Position numbers and translations under genes: made by a program
Source of the DNA: Acidovorax sp. CF316
GTDB lineage: Bacteria > Pseudomonadota > Gammaproteobacteria > Burkholderiales > Burkholderiaceae_C
DNA: 50,047 bases
NCBI RefSeq assembly: GCF_000276605.1
Contig: NZ_AKJX01000109.1
Location: 1-50,047, forward strand
Direction: 5' to 3'
Notes under the pieces: generated by a model
Databases searched by the model: none
What the model saw: only the letters and a program-made list of their open reading frames with translations
Told to the model about the DNA's origin: nothing
Shown: piece after piece, positions 1-8,797 of the stretch
Position numbering within the stretch: the stretch's first letter is position 1
Layout: each line of letters opens with the position of its first letter

Positions 1-13
1 TGACTCCCTGAAA

Positions 14-39
14 GGGCTCCCGTGCGGGAGCCCTTTTTT
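14..39 (+). terminator. Rho-independent terminator of an upstream gene
   Basis: An 8-bp GC-rich stem (14-21 with 26-33, loop GTGC) is followed by six T residues. It lies upstream of the first gene, so it must end a transcript entering from the left. The first three bases of the window are TGA and could be that gene's stop codon, but this cannot be confirmed. Confidence 0.8.
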
Positions 40-92
40 CGTGGCGCGGGTTTGTCACAATCGGCCGGGACATTTGCAGACCCGACCGCGCC

Positions 93-1940
93 ATGACGCC
101 CACTTCCACCGCCCCGCCCCAGGACGTTTTCCAGATCGGCGCCACGTCGTTCTCGTTCTCCGCAGACTCCAGGGTGGTATTCGAAGACGGCGGCATGCGC
201 TTCGATTTCAAGGCCGAACACGCGCCCGAGCAGGGCAACCCTGCACCGCATCTGTGGTCCAGCGGCCTGTTCCATTTCGACGACCGCGCGGGGGAACCGC
301 ACCGGGTGTTCTCCTACCCGCACACCGACCCGGACTCCCCATTCCATCTCTACGTCCAGGGCGTGGCGTACGGTCTGCGCTTTTTCGGCCAGGTCGACCT
401 GGCCCCTGACCGAATCGCCCTGCATGGCGTGCTGCGCCAGGAGCACCATGACGACAGCCAGGGCACGCCCCTGCACCTGGTGCGCCACTTTCCCCGTGGC
501 CAGGTGCGCCCCAAGCCCCGCGACTTCCACAGCCTGCAAGCAGCACAGGCCGTGCCCGCCGACACGGTGCGCCACCTGAGCTTGCGCCAGCAATGGCGGC
601 CGGACACCCCCAGGACGGACCGGTTCCCCGAAGAAGTGCTGGCGTTCACCGCCATCGAGTCGCTGATCCTGGACTATGCCTCCACGGGCCATGCCCGCTT
701 CACGGAACTGCCCGAAGAGATCGGCACGCTGCAGCAACTGACCCGGCTGGACCTGTCAAACACCAGCGTGCAGCACCTGCCCGATGCCATAGGCCAGCTC
801 GGGCAACTGCGCCACCTGGCCATGTCCCACGGAATGCTCACCAGCGTTTCCGAGCAGATCGCCCAGCTGCCCCACCTCGAACGGCTGGACCTGTCCTACA
901 ACCGCCTCACCTCGCTGCCCGAGGCCATAGGCCACATGCCGTCGCTCAAGGCATTGAACCTGAGCGGCAATGCCTTCACCTCCCTGCCCGCCTCGATCGA
1001 TCGCATCGAGAACCTGCAGGTGGACGTGCGCTACCTGCCGCTGTTCCGCGACATGCGCTACCGCCCTGAGATCGACGTGGCCACGAGCGCCGAGCCATTT
1101 CTGGCGAGCAGCAGCCCCGCGCATGCCGCCCTGCTGCATGCCGGCCTGGCCCGGCACGGATTGCTGGCCCACGAGCCTGCCCTGCTGCGCCACGCCCGCC
1201 AGGCCCTGCGCTGGCGCACCACCCAGCCCGATGCGCCGCCGGTGCGCGGCGGCACCCGCTTTGGCGGCGCGCCGGACCTGCCGCCCGGCCTGCCCTACCC
1301 CACCACCGACGGCAAGCCCTGGCACTTCTATGCGCAGCTGGACCTGGACGCCATCGCCGGTCTGCAAAGCTGGCTGCCGCGCACCGGGCGGCTGTACTTC
1401 TTTGCCCAGAGCCAGGACCCGTCCGACGGCGTGCGCGTGCTGCACGACACCTCGCCGCGCAGTTCCCTCGTGCCCCACATCTGGGGGACAGAGGTCGATT
1501 CGGTGGACGACATCGACGTGTCCCGGGCCTACAGGGGCTACCGGGCCGTGGTGGACGCCACCGTGTCCCTGCCCATCCTCTACAACGCCCATGGGCGCTA
1601 CACGGGGGACGACGCAGGGCTCATGGATATCCACGGGGACGACGCGCTGAGCGAGGTCTACAACACCCTGGCCGAGGAGCTGTCGTTCAGCCCGGACAAC
1701 CAGCACGGCGTGCACCTGCAGAACGCCTTTGTCTTCACCCAGCACGACAGCCCCGAGGAGCAATCCGTGGCGCTGCAGCGCGGCAACCCCGGCGAGTGGG
1801 TGAACCTGCTGCGCCTGGGCTCCGACCGGCACCCGGGCTTCGAGTTCTGGGACGCCGGCACCCTGACCTTCACCATCCACCGCAAGGACCTGGCCCTCTG
1901 CGATTTCTCGCGCGTGCTGGGTTTTATCGAGAGTTCCTGA
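93..1940 (+). CDS. Leucine-rich-repeat protein with C-terminal DUF1963 (YwqG-like) domain
   Basis: A 615-residue protein with no signal peptide, so probably cytoplasmic. Residues 1 to about 115 form an N-terminal region I do not recognise. Residues about 185-315 hold four or five 23-residue leucine-rich repeats with the plan LPxxIGxLxxLxxLxLxxN, typical of bacterial LRRs that form a protein-binding solenoid. Residues about 380-614 resemble DUF1963/YwqG: a GGxPxLPxGxPYP-like segment, a WHFYAQLDL strand and an LYFFAQ strand. DUF1963 has no established biochemical role. The gene stands alone between the upstream terminator and a convergent regulator gene. The ATG at 93 fits the start of the conserved reading frame. 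LRR plus DUF1963 is a modular fusion; function unknown. Confidence 0.8.
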   Translation: MTPTSTAPPQDVFQIGATSFSFSADSRVVFEDGGMRFDFKAEHAPEQGNPAPHLWSSGLFHFDDRAGEPHRVFSYPHTDPDSPFHLYVQGVAYGLRFFGQVDLAPDRIALHGVLRQEHHDDSQGTPLHLVRHFPRGQVRPKPRDFHSLQAAQAVPADTVRHLSLRQQWRPDTPRTDRFPEEVLAFTAIESLILDYASTGHARFTELPEEIGTLQQLTRLDLSNTSVQHLPDAIGQLGQLRHLAMSHGMLTSVSEQIAQLPHLERLDLSYNRLTSLPEAIGHMPSLKALNLSGNAFTSLPASIDRIENLQVDVRYLPLFRDMRYRPEIDVATSAEPFLASSSPAHAALLHAGLARHGLLAHEPALLRHARQALRWRTTQPDAPPVRGGTRFGGAPDLPPGLPYPTTDGKPWHFYAQLDLDAIAGLQSWLPRTGRLYFFAQSQDPSDGVRVLHDTSPRSSLVPHIWGTEVDSVDDIDVSRAYRGYRAVVDATVSLPILYNAHGRYTGDDAGLMDIHGDDALSEVYNTLAEELSFSPDNQHGVHLQNAFVFTQHDSPEEQSVALQRGNPGEWVNLLRLGSDRHPGFEFWDAGTLTFTIHRKDLALCDFSRVLGFIESS

Positions 1941-1966
1941 TCGACCGAGAGAGCGTTGCGGTCCGC

Positions 1967-2722
1967 TCAGGTCGTGGTCTGCACGTGCAGGCGGCTGGAC
2001 TTGCAGCGGTGCAAGGCGTTGTAGTACTCCAGGCGCCGGCCATTGGCGCCATAGGCGATCGACTCGATGCGCAGCAGCGGCTCGGGGTGTTCCAGCTGCA
2101 GCAGCGTGCAGGTCTCGGCGTCGGGCAGCACGGCATCGATCCAGCGCTCGGCGCGCACCAGGCGCACACCGTACTGGCGGCGCAGCACGTCGTACAGCGA
2201 GCGGTCATCGAGGCGCATGCGGTGCAGGCCGGGCGCCAGGTCGGCGGGAACCACGGTTTCCACCAGCAGGCGCAACTCGCCGTCCACGCTGCGCAGCCGC
2301 TTGAGCGCCACCACCTGGGTATCGTCGGTGAGGCCCAGTGCGCTGATCTCCTGCGGCGTGGGGTCGCGCAGCTGCTGCGACAGGATCTGGGTGCGCACCG
2401 AGCGGCCCTTGCGCTCCATTTCGTCGGAGAAGCCGAGCACGGTGGAGACGAAGTCCTCGTCGCGCTCGCGCGCCGCGACAAACGCGCCGCGGCCCTTGAT
2501 CTTGTAGATCAGGTTGTTGCGCACCAGGTCGGCCAGCGCCTCGCGCACCACGATGCGCGAGATGCCGAACTGCTCGCCGAGCTCGGCCTCGGAGGGCAGC
2601 TTGGCGCCGATGGCCAGTTCGCCCTGCAGTATCTGCAGGCGCAGGGCATCGCGGAACTGCGCCCACAGGGGCGATTCGGAGTTGCGGTCGAGCAGGGGCT
2701 GGAGTTCGGTCGGTGAATTCAC
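1967..2722 (-). CDS. GntR-family transcriptional regulator, HutC/UTRA type
   Basis: A 251-residue regulator. Residues about 18-88 form a GntR winged helix-turn-helix (LPSEAELGEQFGISRIVVREAL and a wing with GRGAFVA). Residues about 100-245 match a UTRA effector domain of the HutC subfamily, which binds small metabolites such as sugar phosphates. The start is a GTG one base after the stop of the GlpD-like dehydrogenase gene, so it is the last gene of the kinase-dehydrogenase-regulator operon and probably translated by coupling. It most likely controls this operon and the divergent transporter operon through the repeated motif at 6037-6147. The effector is probably the pathway substrate or its phosphate. 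Confidence 0.88.
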   Translation of the reverse strand: MNSPTELQPLLDRNSESPLWAQFRDALRLQILQGELAIGAKLPSEAELGEQFGISRIVVREALADLVRNNLIYKIKGRGAFVAARERDEDFVSTVLGFSDEMERKGRSVRTQILSQQLRDPTPQEISALGLTDDTQVVALKRLRSVDGELRLLVETVVPADLAPGLHRMRLDDRSLYDVLRRQYGVRLVRAERWIDAVLPDAETCTLLQLEHPEPLLRIESIAYGANGRRLEYYNALHRCKSSRLHVQTTT

Positions 2723-2723
2723 G

Positions 2724-4496
2724 TCAGGACGGGCTCAGGGCCGGATGGATGGTCAATGATGCATGGAAAGCCGGCGCCGCATCGGAATCGGGGACTGCGG
2801 GGGCCAGGCGCACGCCATGGCGCTCGCGCAGTGCGGTGGTGCAATTGTGCAGTTCCTGCCGTTCGCGCTCCGCATTCCAGCCCAGCGCCTGTGCGGCGAT
2901 GCCCGCCATTTCGGCCAGCGCCGCATCCGTGACGAGGCCGCGGATGGCCAGCAGCGTGCGCCGGATCACCAGGTCGTCGAGGTGGATCACGCCGGTTTCG
3001 GTGCACAGCCAGGCCACCTCAGCCGCCGAGTAGTCGGGTGCATGCTGCAGCGGCACGTCGCCTGCCACTTTGAAATGCTGGGCCATGCGCAAGGCCTGGG
3101 AGCCGTAGCGGCGCAGCAGTGCCTGGGCGCGGACACGGCCCAGGCCGGAATCCTGGGCGATGCGGTCGATGAAACGCTCGGTCGCCTGCCCGCCCTGCGG
3201 CATGTCGGTGCCGCCGCCAATGGGCAGTTGCCGGGTCGAGGCCGTGCGCCCGCGCCCCAGCAGGCGCAGCACCTCGTCGGTGGCCTCCTCGGCCAGCGCG
3301 CGGAAGGTGGTCCACTTGCCGCCCACCAGGCCCACGACCGGGATATCGCGCGATGGCGAGGGAGGGTCGATCACCACCGAATGGTCGCGCGAGATCTGTC
3401 CCGGCTTGTCGGCGTCCGAGCGCGCCAGCGGCCGCACGCCCACATAGGTGTAGACCACGTCGCGGCGGCCGAAGGCCAGGTTGGGGAACACCTCGCCCAG
3501 CACCTCGAGCAGGTAGTCCACTTCGGCCGGTTCGGTGGCGATCTGGTCGGGGTCGTCCACCGGGATGTCGGTGGAGCCCACCAGCACCCGGTCCAGGAAG
3601 GGGTAGACGATGCACACGCGCCCGTCCAACGCCTCGAAATAGGCCATGCGCCCGCCCAGTGCGTCGCGCAGCAGGGGGTGGTCGAGCACCAGGTGCGAGC
3701 CCTTGGTGCCCATCACGCGCGGCCCCGCGCCGCCCAGCAGTTCAGTGCTGCGGTCCAGCCAGGCGCCGCTGGCATTGACCACCGTGTCGGCCGTCACCTG
3801 CACCACCTCGCCCGTGACTTCGTCGCGCAGCGTGAGGGTCTTGCCCGCGCAGCCCATCACGCGGCAGTGGTTGCTGGCCGCCGAGCGCGGCTGGTCGCGG
3901 CAGGCGTCGCGCACCAGCTCCAGCACCAGCCATTCGGGGTGGCTGATCCAGGCGTCGAAGAAGGTCGCCGTCCAGCGCACGGCCGCGCGAAACAGCAGGC
4001 GGTCGGCCGGCTGCACACGGCTGATGCGGTGGTTGGGCATCACGCGCTGGCGCCGGCCCAAGAGGTCGTACAGGCGCAGCCCCGTGGCCACGGCCAGCAG
4101 GCCGCGCGTGCGCTGGGGCGGGGTGCGGCCCAGGAACTTGAGCGCGCTGCTCATGAGCCCGCCGAAGAAGCTCGACAGCGGCACCACGGTCTTGAGCGGC
4201 TGCACCAGGTGCGGCGCGTTGCGCAAGAGCAGGTTGCGCTCGCGCGTGGCCTCGGCCACCAGCGAGAAGCTGCCGCTTTCCAGGTAGCGCAGGCCGCCGT
4301 GGATCATGCGCGAAGGCGCGCTGCTGGCTCCGGCGCTGAAGTCGCCTTTGTCGACGATGAGGCAGTCCACGCCCTGCAGCGAGAGGTCGCGGAACACGCC
4401 CACGCCGTTGATGCCGGCGCCCACGATCACGGTGGAGAAATGGCGACCCGCCACGGCGGCCGGGCGCACGAATGGCAGGGGGGTGGAGGCGCTCAT
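2724..4496 (-). CDS. GlpD-like FAD-dependent glycerol-3-phosphate/polyol-phosphate dehydrogenase
   Basis: A 590-residue flavoprotein of the GlpD family, which oxidises sn-glycerol 3-phosphate to dihydroxyacetone phosphate and feeds electrons to quinone at the inner membrane. The N-terminal FAD motif (VIVGAGINGVGVFRDL, residues about 24-39) and the family hallmark SSAPSRMIHGGLRYLE follow one another as in GlpD, and a DAO_C-like C-terminal domain ends the protein. The ATG at 4496 overlaps the stop of the kinase gene in an ATGA, so the longer open frame running into the kinase is spurious. Because the neighbours are an FGGY kinase, a sugar-type ABC importer and an aldolase, the substrate may be a larger polyol phosphate (compare EryB, erythritol-phosphate dehydrogenase) rather than glycerol 3-phosphate. 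The family is certain; the substrate is inferred. Confidence 0.87.
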   Translation of the reverse strand: MSASTPLPFVRPAAVAGRHFSTVIVGAGINGVGVFRDLSLQGVDCLIVDKGDFSAGASSAPSRMIHGGLRYLESGSFSLVAEATRERNLLLRNAPHLVQPLKTVVPLSSFFGGLMSSALKFLGRTPPQRTRGLLAVATGLRLYDLLGRRQRVMPNHRISRVQPADRLLFRAAVRWTATFFDAWISHPEWLVLELVRDACRDQPRSAASNHCRVMGCAGKTLTLRDEVTGEVVQVTADTVVNASGAWLDRSTELLGGAGPRVMGTKGSHLVLDHPLLRDALGGRMAYFEALDGRVCIVYPFLDRVLVGSTDIPVDDPDQIATEPAEVDYLLEVLGEVFPNLAFGRRDVVYTYVGVRPLARSDADKPGQISRDHSVVIDPPSPSRDIPVVGLVGGKWTTFRALAEEATDEVLRLLGRGRTASTRQLPIGGGTDMPQGGQATERFIDRIAQDSGLGRVRAQALLRRYGSQALRMAQHFKVAGDVPLQHAPDYSAAEVAWLCTETGVIHLDDLVIRRTLLAIRGLVTDAALAEMAGIAAQALGWNAERERQELHNCTTALRERHGVRLAPAVPDSDAAPAFHASLTIHPALSPS

Positions 4497-6037
4497 GGCA
4501 AGGCCTCCACGCGCTGCGGCGGGACGGGGGCCGCCGTCGCCGCGGGGGGCTGTGGCGCTCGCTCGGGCGCGTGGCCGGCCAGATGGCCGAAGACAGGGGA
4601 CATGGTGGCGATCAGTTCGTTGAAGGAGGCGTTGAAATCCGCGTGGGCACGCGCCTGGCTGGCATCGGGCTCGACCGTGTCGCAGTTCGCATGCAAGGGA
4701 TGGGGGTCGATGCCCTGGGACCGGGCGGCATAGATCGCCGCGCCACGGGCACCGGTTTCGTCGTCTGCACAGCGCTCCACCGGGTGCCCCAGCAGGCCCG
4801 CCAGCAGGCGCACCAGGCGGGTATCGCTGGCGCCGCCGCCCAGCACGGTGGAAGCCGAGACCGGCAAGCCCCCAGCCGCCAGCCGCGCCGTGTGGCGTGC
4901 ATGCAGGGCCGCCACCGCATCGACCACGGCACGCGCCATGTCGCCGCGAGTGTGGTGGCTCTTGAGGCCCACGAAGCCCGCCGTGACGCCACCTCCGCCG
5001 TTCACGAAGGGCAGGAAGCGCAATCCGCCGGCCCCCAGGGGCACGGACATCGCCAGGTCGACCACCGCACGCGCATCGGGCAAGCCCAGCACGCCGGCCA
5101 GCCAGGCGATGTTGGCCATCGACGAGGGGCTGTTCTCCATGTACAGGCGCCGGTCGCGGGGACCGAAGTTCACGGTGGAGGCCACGTCGGGCAGAGGTTC
5201 GAGCACCGGCCCGATCACGGCATTCACGCACCAGGTGCCCAGCACCGACACCGCACGGCCCCGCTCTTCGGCTCGCACGGCCGTCATCGCGGCCAGCAGG
5301 TCGATGGCGCCCATGGCCACGGGAATGCCCACGGGCAGGCCATGCGCGGATGCCGCCGATGGCTGCAACGTGCCGATCACCTCGCCACTGCGCACCAGTG
5401 GCCCGAAAGCCTGCGGCCCCAGACCGGCGATGCCCGGGGCGGAAAAGGCCAGCGGCGACCAGTCGCCGCTGGCCACGGACAGCAGGCCTGCCGTGCTGGC
5501 GTCGCTGGCGTCGGTGGCGATCTGGCCGGTGAGCAGAAAGCCCACATAGTCCTTGGCGAACATCAGGCGCTGCAGCGCGCCGCTGCGCACGGCATCGCTG
5601 CCCAGCAGCTCGGCGGCGATCACGGTGGGCTGGCCGGGCCAGGGCTGGCAGCCGACGTCTGCCAGCAGCTGCGGCCCGTGGCTGGCGGCCAGGGACTGGG
5701 CGCGTGCGCCGGCGCGCTGGTCGGTCGAGGCCACGGCGCGCCCGCCTGCGAGTTCACAGCGCGCATCCAGCGCGTACAGGCCTGCGCCATGCCCCGTGCA
5801 GCCGATGGCGCGCACGTCGGCCACGCGGCGGCCCAGTTGGTGGGCCACATCGCGCAGCACGGCGGACAGGGCCGAACGGAGCATGGGCTCGCCCACTTCG
5901 CAGCCACCGCCTGGCAGGCGGTCGTGCTGCAGGGGCATGCGGGACAGGGCGACGGTGCGGCCGCTCGCGGCCTCCAGGGCCAGGGCTTTGAGGCTGCTCG
6001 ACCCGAGGTCGATGCCGATCAGTAGTTGGGTCTTCAT
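4493..6037 (-). CDS. FGGY-family carbohydrate kinase
   Basis: A 514-residue cytoplasmic kinase of the FGGY family, close to the usual length of about 500. The N-terminal phosphate-binding segment GIDLGSSSLKALAL (residues about 8-21) and the C-terminal GGGASDTRLVRLLAGLLG segment that helps bind ATP are both present. It would phosphorylate the compound imported by the divergently encoded ABC transporter. First gene of a three-gene operon; its TGA overlaps the ATG of the GlpD-like dehydrogenase. The ATG at 6037 lies inside one copy of the TGTCATAACA motif, so an operator could block initiation directly. Candidate substrates are tetritols, pentitols or ketoses; LsrK-like autoinducer-2 kinases are more distant possibilities. 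The substrate cannot be read from sequence alone. Confidence 0.85.
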   Translation of the reverse strand: MKTQLLIGIDLGSSSLKALALEAASGRTVALSRMPLQHDRLPGGGCEVGEPMLRSALSAVLRDVAHQLGRRVADVRAIGCTGHGAGLYALDARCELAGGRAVASTDQRAGARAQSLAASHGPQLLADVGCQPWPGQPTVIAAELLGSDAVRSGALQRLMFAKDYVGFLLTGQIATDASDASTAGLLSVASGDWSPLAFSAPGIAGLGPQAFGPLVRSGEVIGTLQPSAASAHGLPVGIPVAMGAIDLLAAMTAVRAEERGRAVSVLGTWCVNAVIGPVLEPLPDVASTVNFGPRDRRLYMENSPSSMANIAWLAGVLGLPDARAVVDLAMSVPLGAGGLRFLPFVNGGGGVTAGFVGLKSHHTRGDMARAVVDAVAALHARHTARLAAGGLPVSASTVLGGGASDTRLVRLLAGLLGHPVERCADDETGARGAAIYAARSQGIDPHPLHANCDTVEPDASQARAHADFNASFNELIATMSPVFGHLAGHAPERAPQPPAATAAPVPPQRVEALP

Positions 6038-6147
6038 GTCATAACAGCTTCCGCCGAACCAGCGGGTATATCCAGTAGTGTTTCCCCTAACTATCTGGAG
6101 ATTCGATCCACGCTTACATTCTACCTGTCATAACAACTGTCGTGACA
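6037..6147. promoter_or_regulatory. Divergent promoter region with three TGTCrTrACA motifs, candidate GntR operators
   Basis: The intergenic region between the kinase and the binding-protein gene carries TGTCATAACA at 6037-6046 and again at 6126-6135, plus TGTCGTGACA at 6138-6147. The last is an exact inverted repeat TGTC-GT-GACA; the other two deviate by one base. The second and third copies are 12 bp apart centre to centre, about one helical turn. The first copy overlaps the kinase start codon. The arrangement suits a dimeric repressor or a looped complex controlling both operons. The GntR regulator encoded at the end of the leftward operon is the obvious candidate. The binding assignment is an inference. 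Confidence 0.5.
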
Positions 6148-6218
6148 CCAAGCACCCCATCGCAGCCCTGGAGAAAGCAGCATCCCATGCTGCACCGTTC
6201 AACAAGAGGAGACAAAAA

Positions 6219-7265
6219 ATGAGGCGTAATTTCCTGAAGTCCGCAGCCGCCGCCGGTATCGGCCTGGCCGGCACCAGCGCATTCGCGCAGCAGCCGGCAG
6301 CGGCCCCCGCCGCAGCGGGCGGCCTGCGCGGCAACCCCAGCGACGTCTACGTGATGAACGTGATGGTCTCGGGCGTGGAGTACTGGTTCCCGGTCTACGA
6401 AATGATGAAGCAGCTGGGCCGCACCCTGGGCGTGCGCACCCGCTATACCGGCACGCCGGAATACGACGTGAACAAGCAGCTGGCGTCGTTCGAGCAGGAG
6501 CTGGCCCGCAAGCCCGCCGGCATCCTGCTGCACCCCATGAACCCCGACCCGTTCATCGAACCCATCAACCGCGCCGCGGCGATGGGGATTCCGGTGGTCA
6601 CCTTCGCAGCCGACTCGCCCAACTCCAAGCGCACGTCCTTCATCACTTCGGACAACGAGCGTGAAGGCGCGCAGGCGGCCGACGCGATCGCGGCATCCCT
6701 GAACGGCAAGGGCGAGTTCGCCGTGCTGGAAAACCCCGGCCAGGACAACCACGACCGCCGCATCGCCGCCTTCATCAACCGCATGAAGACCAAGCACCCC
6801 GGCATGAAGCTGGTGGGCCGCGCCGCGAGCAACCAGGACCCGAACAAGGCCTACCAGGCCGTGCAGAGCCTGGCGCAGGCCAACCCCAACCTGGGCGCTC
6901 TGTTCATGCCCGAGGCCAACTCGGCCCTGGGTGCGGCACAGGCCAAGGTGGAGACCAAGAAGAACATCAAGGTGATGTGCTGCGACGTGAACGCCAAGAT
7001 CCTGGACATGATCAAGTCCGGCGACGTGTTCGGCGCCATCAACCCCAACCAGGGCATGCAGGGCTACATGGGCATGATGATGCTGTTCCTGGCCAAGAAC
7101 CCCGGCCTCATCGACCCGATGAACGACGCCAAGCGCAACGGCACCAACCCCATGGCCGTGCCCTTCCTGGACAACGGCCTGGCCGTGGTCAGCAAGGCCA
7201 ACGCCGACGACTTCTACTGGGACAAGTACCTCGCCCGCCGCGGCACCAAGGGCATCAGCGAGTGA
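6219..7265 (+). CDS. Tat-exported sugar-type ABC transporter substrate-binding protein (Peripla_BP_4)
   Basis: A 348-residue periplasmic binding protein of the ribose/galactose (RbsB) type. The N-terminus begins with RRNFLK, a twin-arginine signal motif, followed by a hydrophobic stretch and an AFA-QQ cleavage region. Export through Tat is less common for this family than Sec. The body shows RbsB-like features: a D-x-N-K-Q repeat of the first lobe, an ILLHPMNPDPFIEPINRA segment, and a GAINPNQGMQGYMG segment near the hinge. The ATG at 6219 has a strong AGAGGAG ribosome site and makes the RR motif start at residue 2, so the longer open frame is rejected. Its TGA overlaps the GTG of the ATPase gene. 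It captures the transported sugar or polyol, identity unknown. Confidence 0.87.
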   Translation: MRRNFLKSAAAAGIGLAGTSAFAQQPAAAPAAAGGLRGNPSDVYVMNVMVSGVEYWFPVYEMMKQLGRTLGVRTRYTGTPEYDVNKQLASFEQELARKPAGILLHPMNPDPFIEPINRAAAMGIPVVTFAADSPNSKRTSFITSDNEREGAQAADAIAASLNGKGEFAVLENPGQDNHDRRIAAFINRMKTKHPGMKLVGRAASNQDPNKAYQAVQSLAQANPNLGALFMPEANSALGAAQAKVETKKNIKVMCCDVNAKILDMIKSGDVFGAINPNQGMQGYMGMMMLFLAKNPGLIDPMNDAKRNGTNPMAVPFLDNGLAVVSKANADDFYWDKYLARRGTKGISE

Positions 7266-8797
7266 GCACCACCACCATGGGCGCTCCCCTGCTCGCGCTG
7301 CGTGGCATCTGCAAGCGCTTCGGCGCTTCGCATGCGCTCTCGGGCGTGGACTTCTCGCTGCAGGCGGGCGAGATCCACGCCCTGTGCGGCGAGAACGGCG
7401 CGGGCAAGTCCACGCTGATGAACATCATCGATGGCATCCACCAGCCGGACGCGGGCGAGATCCTGCTCGACGGCCGCGTGGTGACCATCGATGGTCCGGC
7501 CCAGGCCATGCGCCTGGGTATCGGCCTGGTGCACCAGGAGATCGCCCTGTGCGCCGACGCCACCGTGGCCGAGAACATCTTCATGCCCGAGATCAATGCC
7601 GGCGGGCAGGCCTGGATGGACTACGCCGGCCTCAACGCACGTGCCACCCAGGTGCTCAGGCGCCTGGGCCAGGACATCGACCCCGCCGCCTGCGCGGGGG
7701 ACCTGCCCATCTCCAGCCAGCAGCTGATCGAGATCGCCAAGGCGCTCACGCTCGACTGCAAGGTGCTGATCCTCGACGAGCCGACCGCCGCCCTCACCGA
7801 CAACGAGTCGGCCGCCCTCTTCCGGGTGCTGCACGACCTCAAGGACCAGGGCATAGCCATCATCTACATTAGCCACCGCATGGCCGAGATCTTTGCGCAC
7901 TGCACGCGCGTGACCGTGCTGCGCGATGGCCGCAACGTGCATTCGGGGCCGCTGGCCGAGCTCGATGCCGACGGCCTGGTGCGCCGCATGGTCGGGCGCG
8001 ACCTGGGCAACTACTACCCGCCCAAGCAGCAGGACGCAGACCGCGGCGAGCATGTGCTCGAAGTGGGCGACCTGGCCGACGGCGAGCGCGTGCATGGCGT
8101 CTCGTTCACCGTGCAGCGCGGCGAGATCCTGGGCGTCGCCGGGCTCATGGGCGCCGGGCGCAGCGAGCTGGCGCAGACGCTGTGCGGCCTGCGCCCCGCC
8201 ACCGGCGGCAGCGTGCGCCTCAACGGCAAGCAGCTCGCCATCCGCAAATACAGCGACGCGCTGCGCGACGGCATTGCCTACCTCAGCGAGGACCGCAAGG
8301 CTGCAGGCGTCTACCTGGACCTGCCGATCGCGCAGAACATCGCCTCCATGGCGCTGGCGCGCGTGAGCTCGCGCTTCGGCCTGCTGCAGCGTGCGGCCGA
8401 GCACCGGCTGGCGCAGGAGCTGGGCGCGCGGCTGAAGCTCAAGTCCGACGGCGTGCAGATCGAGGTGGCCAGCCTTTCGGGCGGCAACCAGCAGAAGGTG
8501 GCGATTGCCAAGCTGCTGGCGACCAACCCCGCGGTGCTGCTGATGGACGAGCCCACGCGCGGCGTGGACGTGGGTGCCAAGTCGGAGATCCACCACATCC
8601 TGCGCGACCTGGCCTGCCAGGGCGTGGGCGTGGTGGTGATCTCCTCGGAGCTGCCCGAGATCATCGGGCTGTGCGACCGGGCCCTGGTGATCCGCGATGG
8701 CCGCGTCGCGGGCGAGGTGCAAGGCAAGGACATGACGGAAGAGGCCCTGCTGCGGCTGGCTTCGGGACTGGAACGACAACAAGAGGAGATGGCATGA
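7262..8797 (+). CDS. Sugar ABC transporter ATP-binding protein, RbsA/XylG type with two ATPase domains
   Basis: A 511-residue cytoplasmic ATPase with two fused nucleotide-binding domains, as in RbsA, XylG and MglA. The first has a canonical Walker A (GENGAGKST, residues 43-51), a Walker B with LILDEPTAALT near residue 170 and a degenerate signature (ISSQQLIEIAKAL). The second has the weak Walker A usual in this family (GLMGAGRSE), a good signature SLSGGNQQK near residue 404 and LLMDEPTRGVD near 430. The GTG at 7262 overlaps the preceding stop (GTGA) with an AAGGG nine bases upstream; an ATG at 7277 is the alternative. It drives the importer formed with the permease encoded next. Confidence 0.9.
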   Translation: MSTTTMGAPLLALRGICKRFGASHALSGVDFSLQAGEIHALCGENGAGKSTLMNIIDGIHQPDAGEILLDGRVVTIDGPAQAMRLGIGLVHQEIALCADATVAENIFMPEINAGGQAWMDYAGLNARATQVLRRLGQDIDPAACAGDLPISSQQLIEIAKALTLDCKVLILDEPTAALTDNESAALFRVLHDLKDQGIAIIYISHRMAEIFAHCTRVTVLRDGRNVHSGPLAELDADGLVRRMVGRDLGNYYPPKQQDADRGEHVLEVGDLADGERVHGVSFTVQRGEILGVAGLMGAGRSELAQTLCGLRPATGGSVRLNGKQLAIRKYSDALRDGIAYLSEDRKAAGVYLDLPIAQNIASMALARVSSRFGLLQRAAEHRLAQELGARLKLKSDGVQIEVASLSGGNQQKVAIAKLLATNPAVLLMDEPTRGVDVGAKSEIHHILRDLACQGVGVVVISSELPEIIGLCDRALVIRDGRVAGEVQGKDMTEEALLRLASGLERQQEEMA

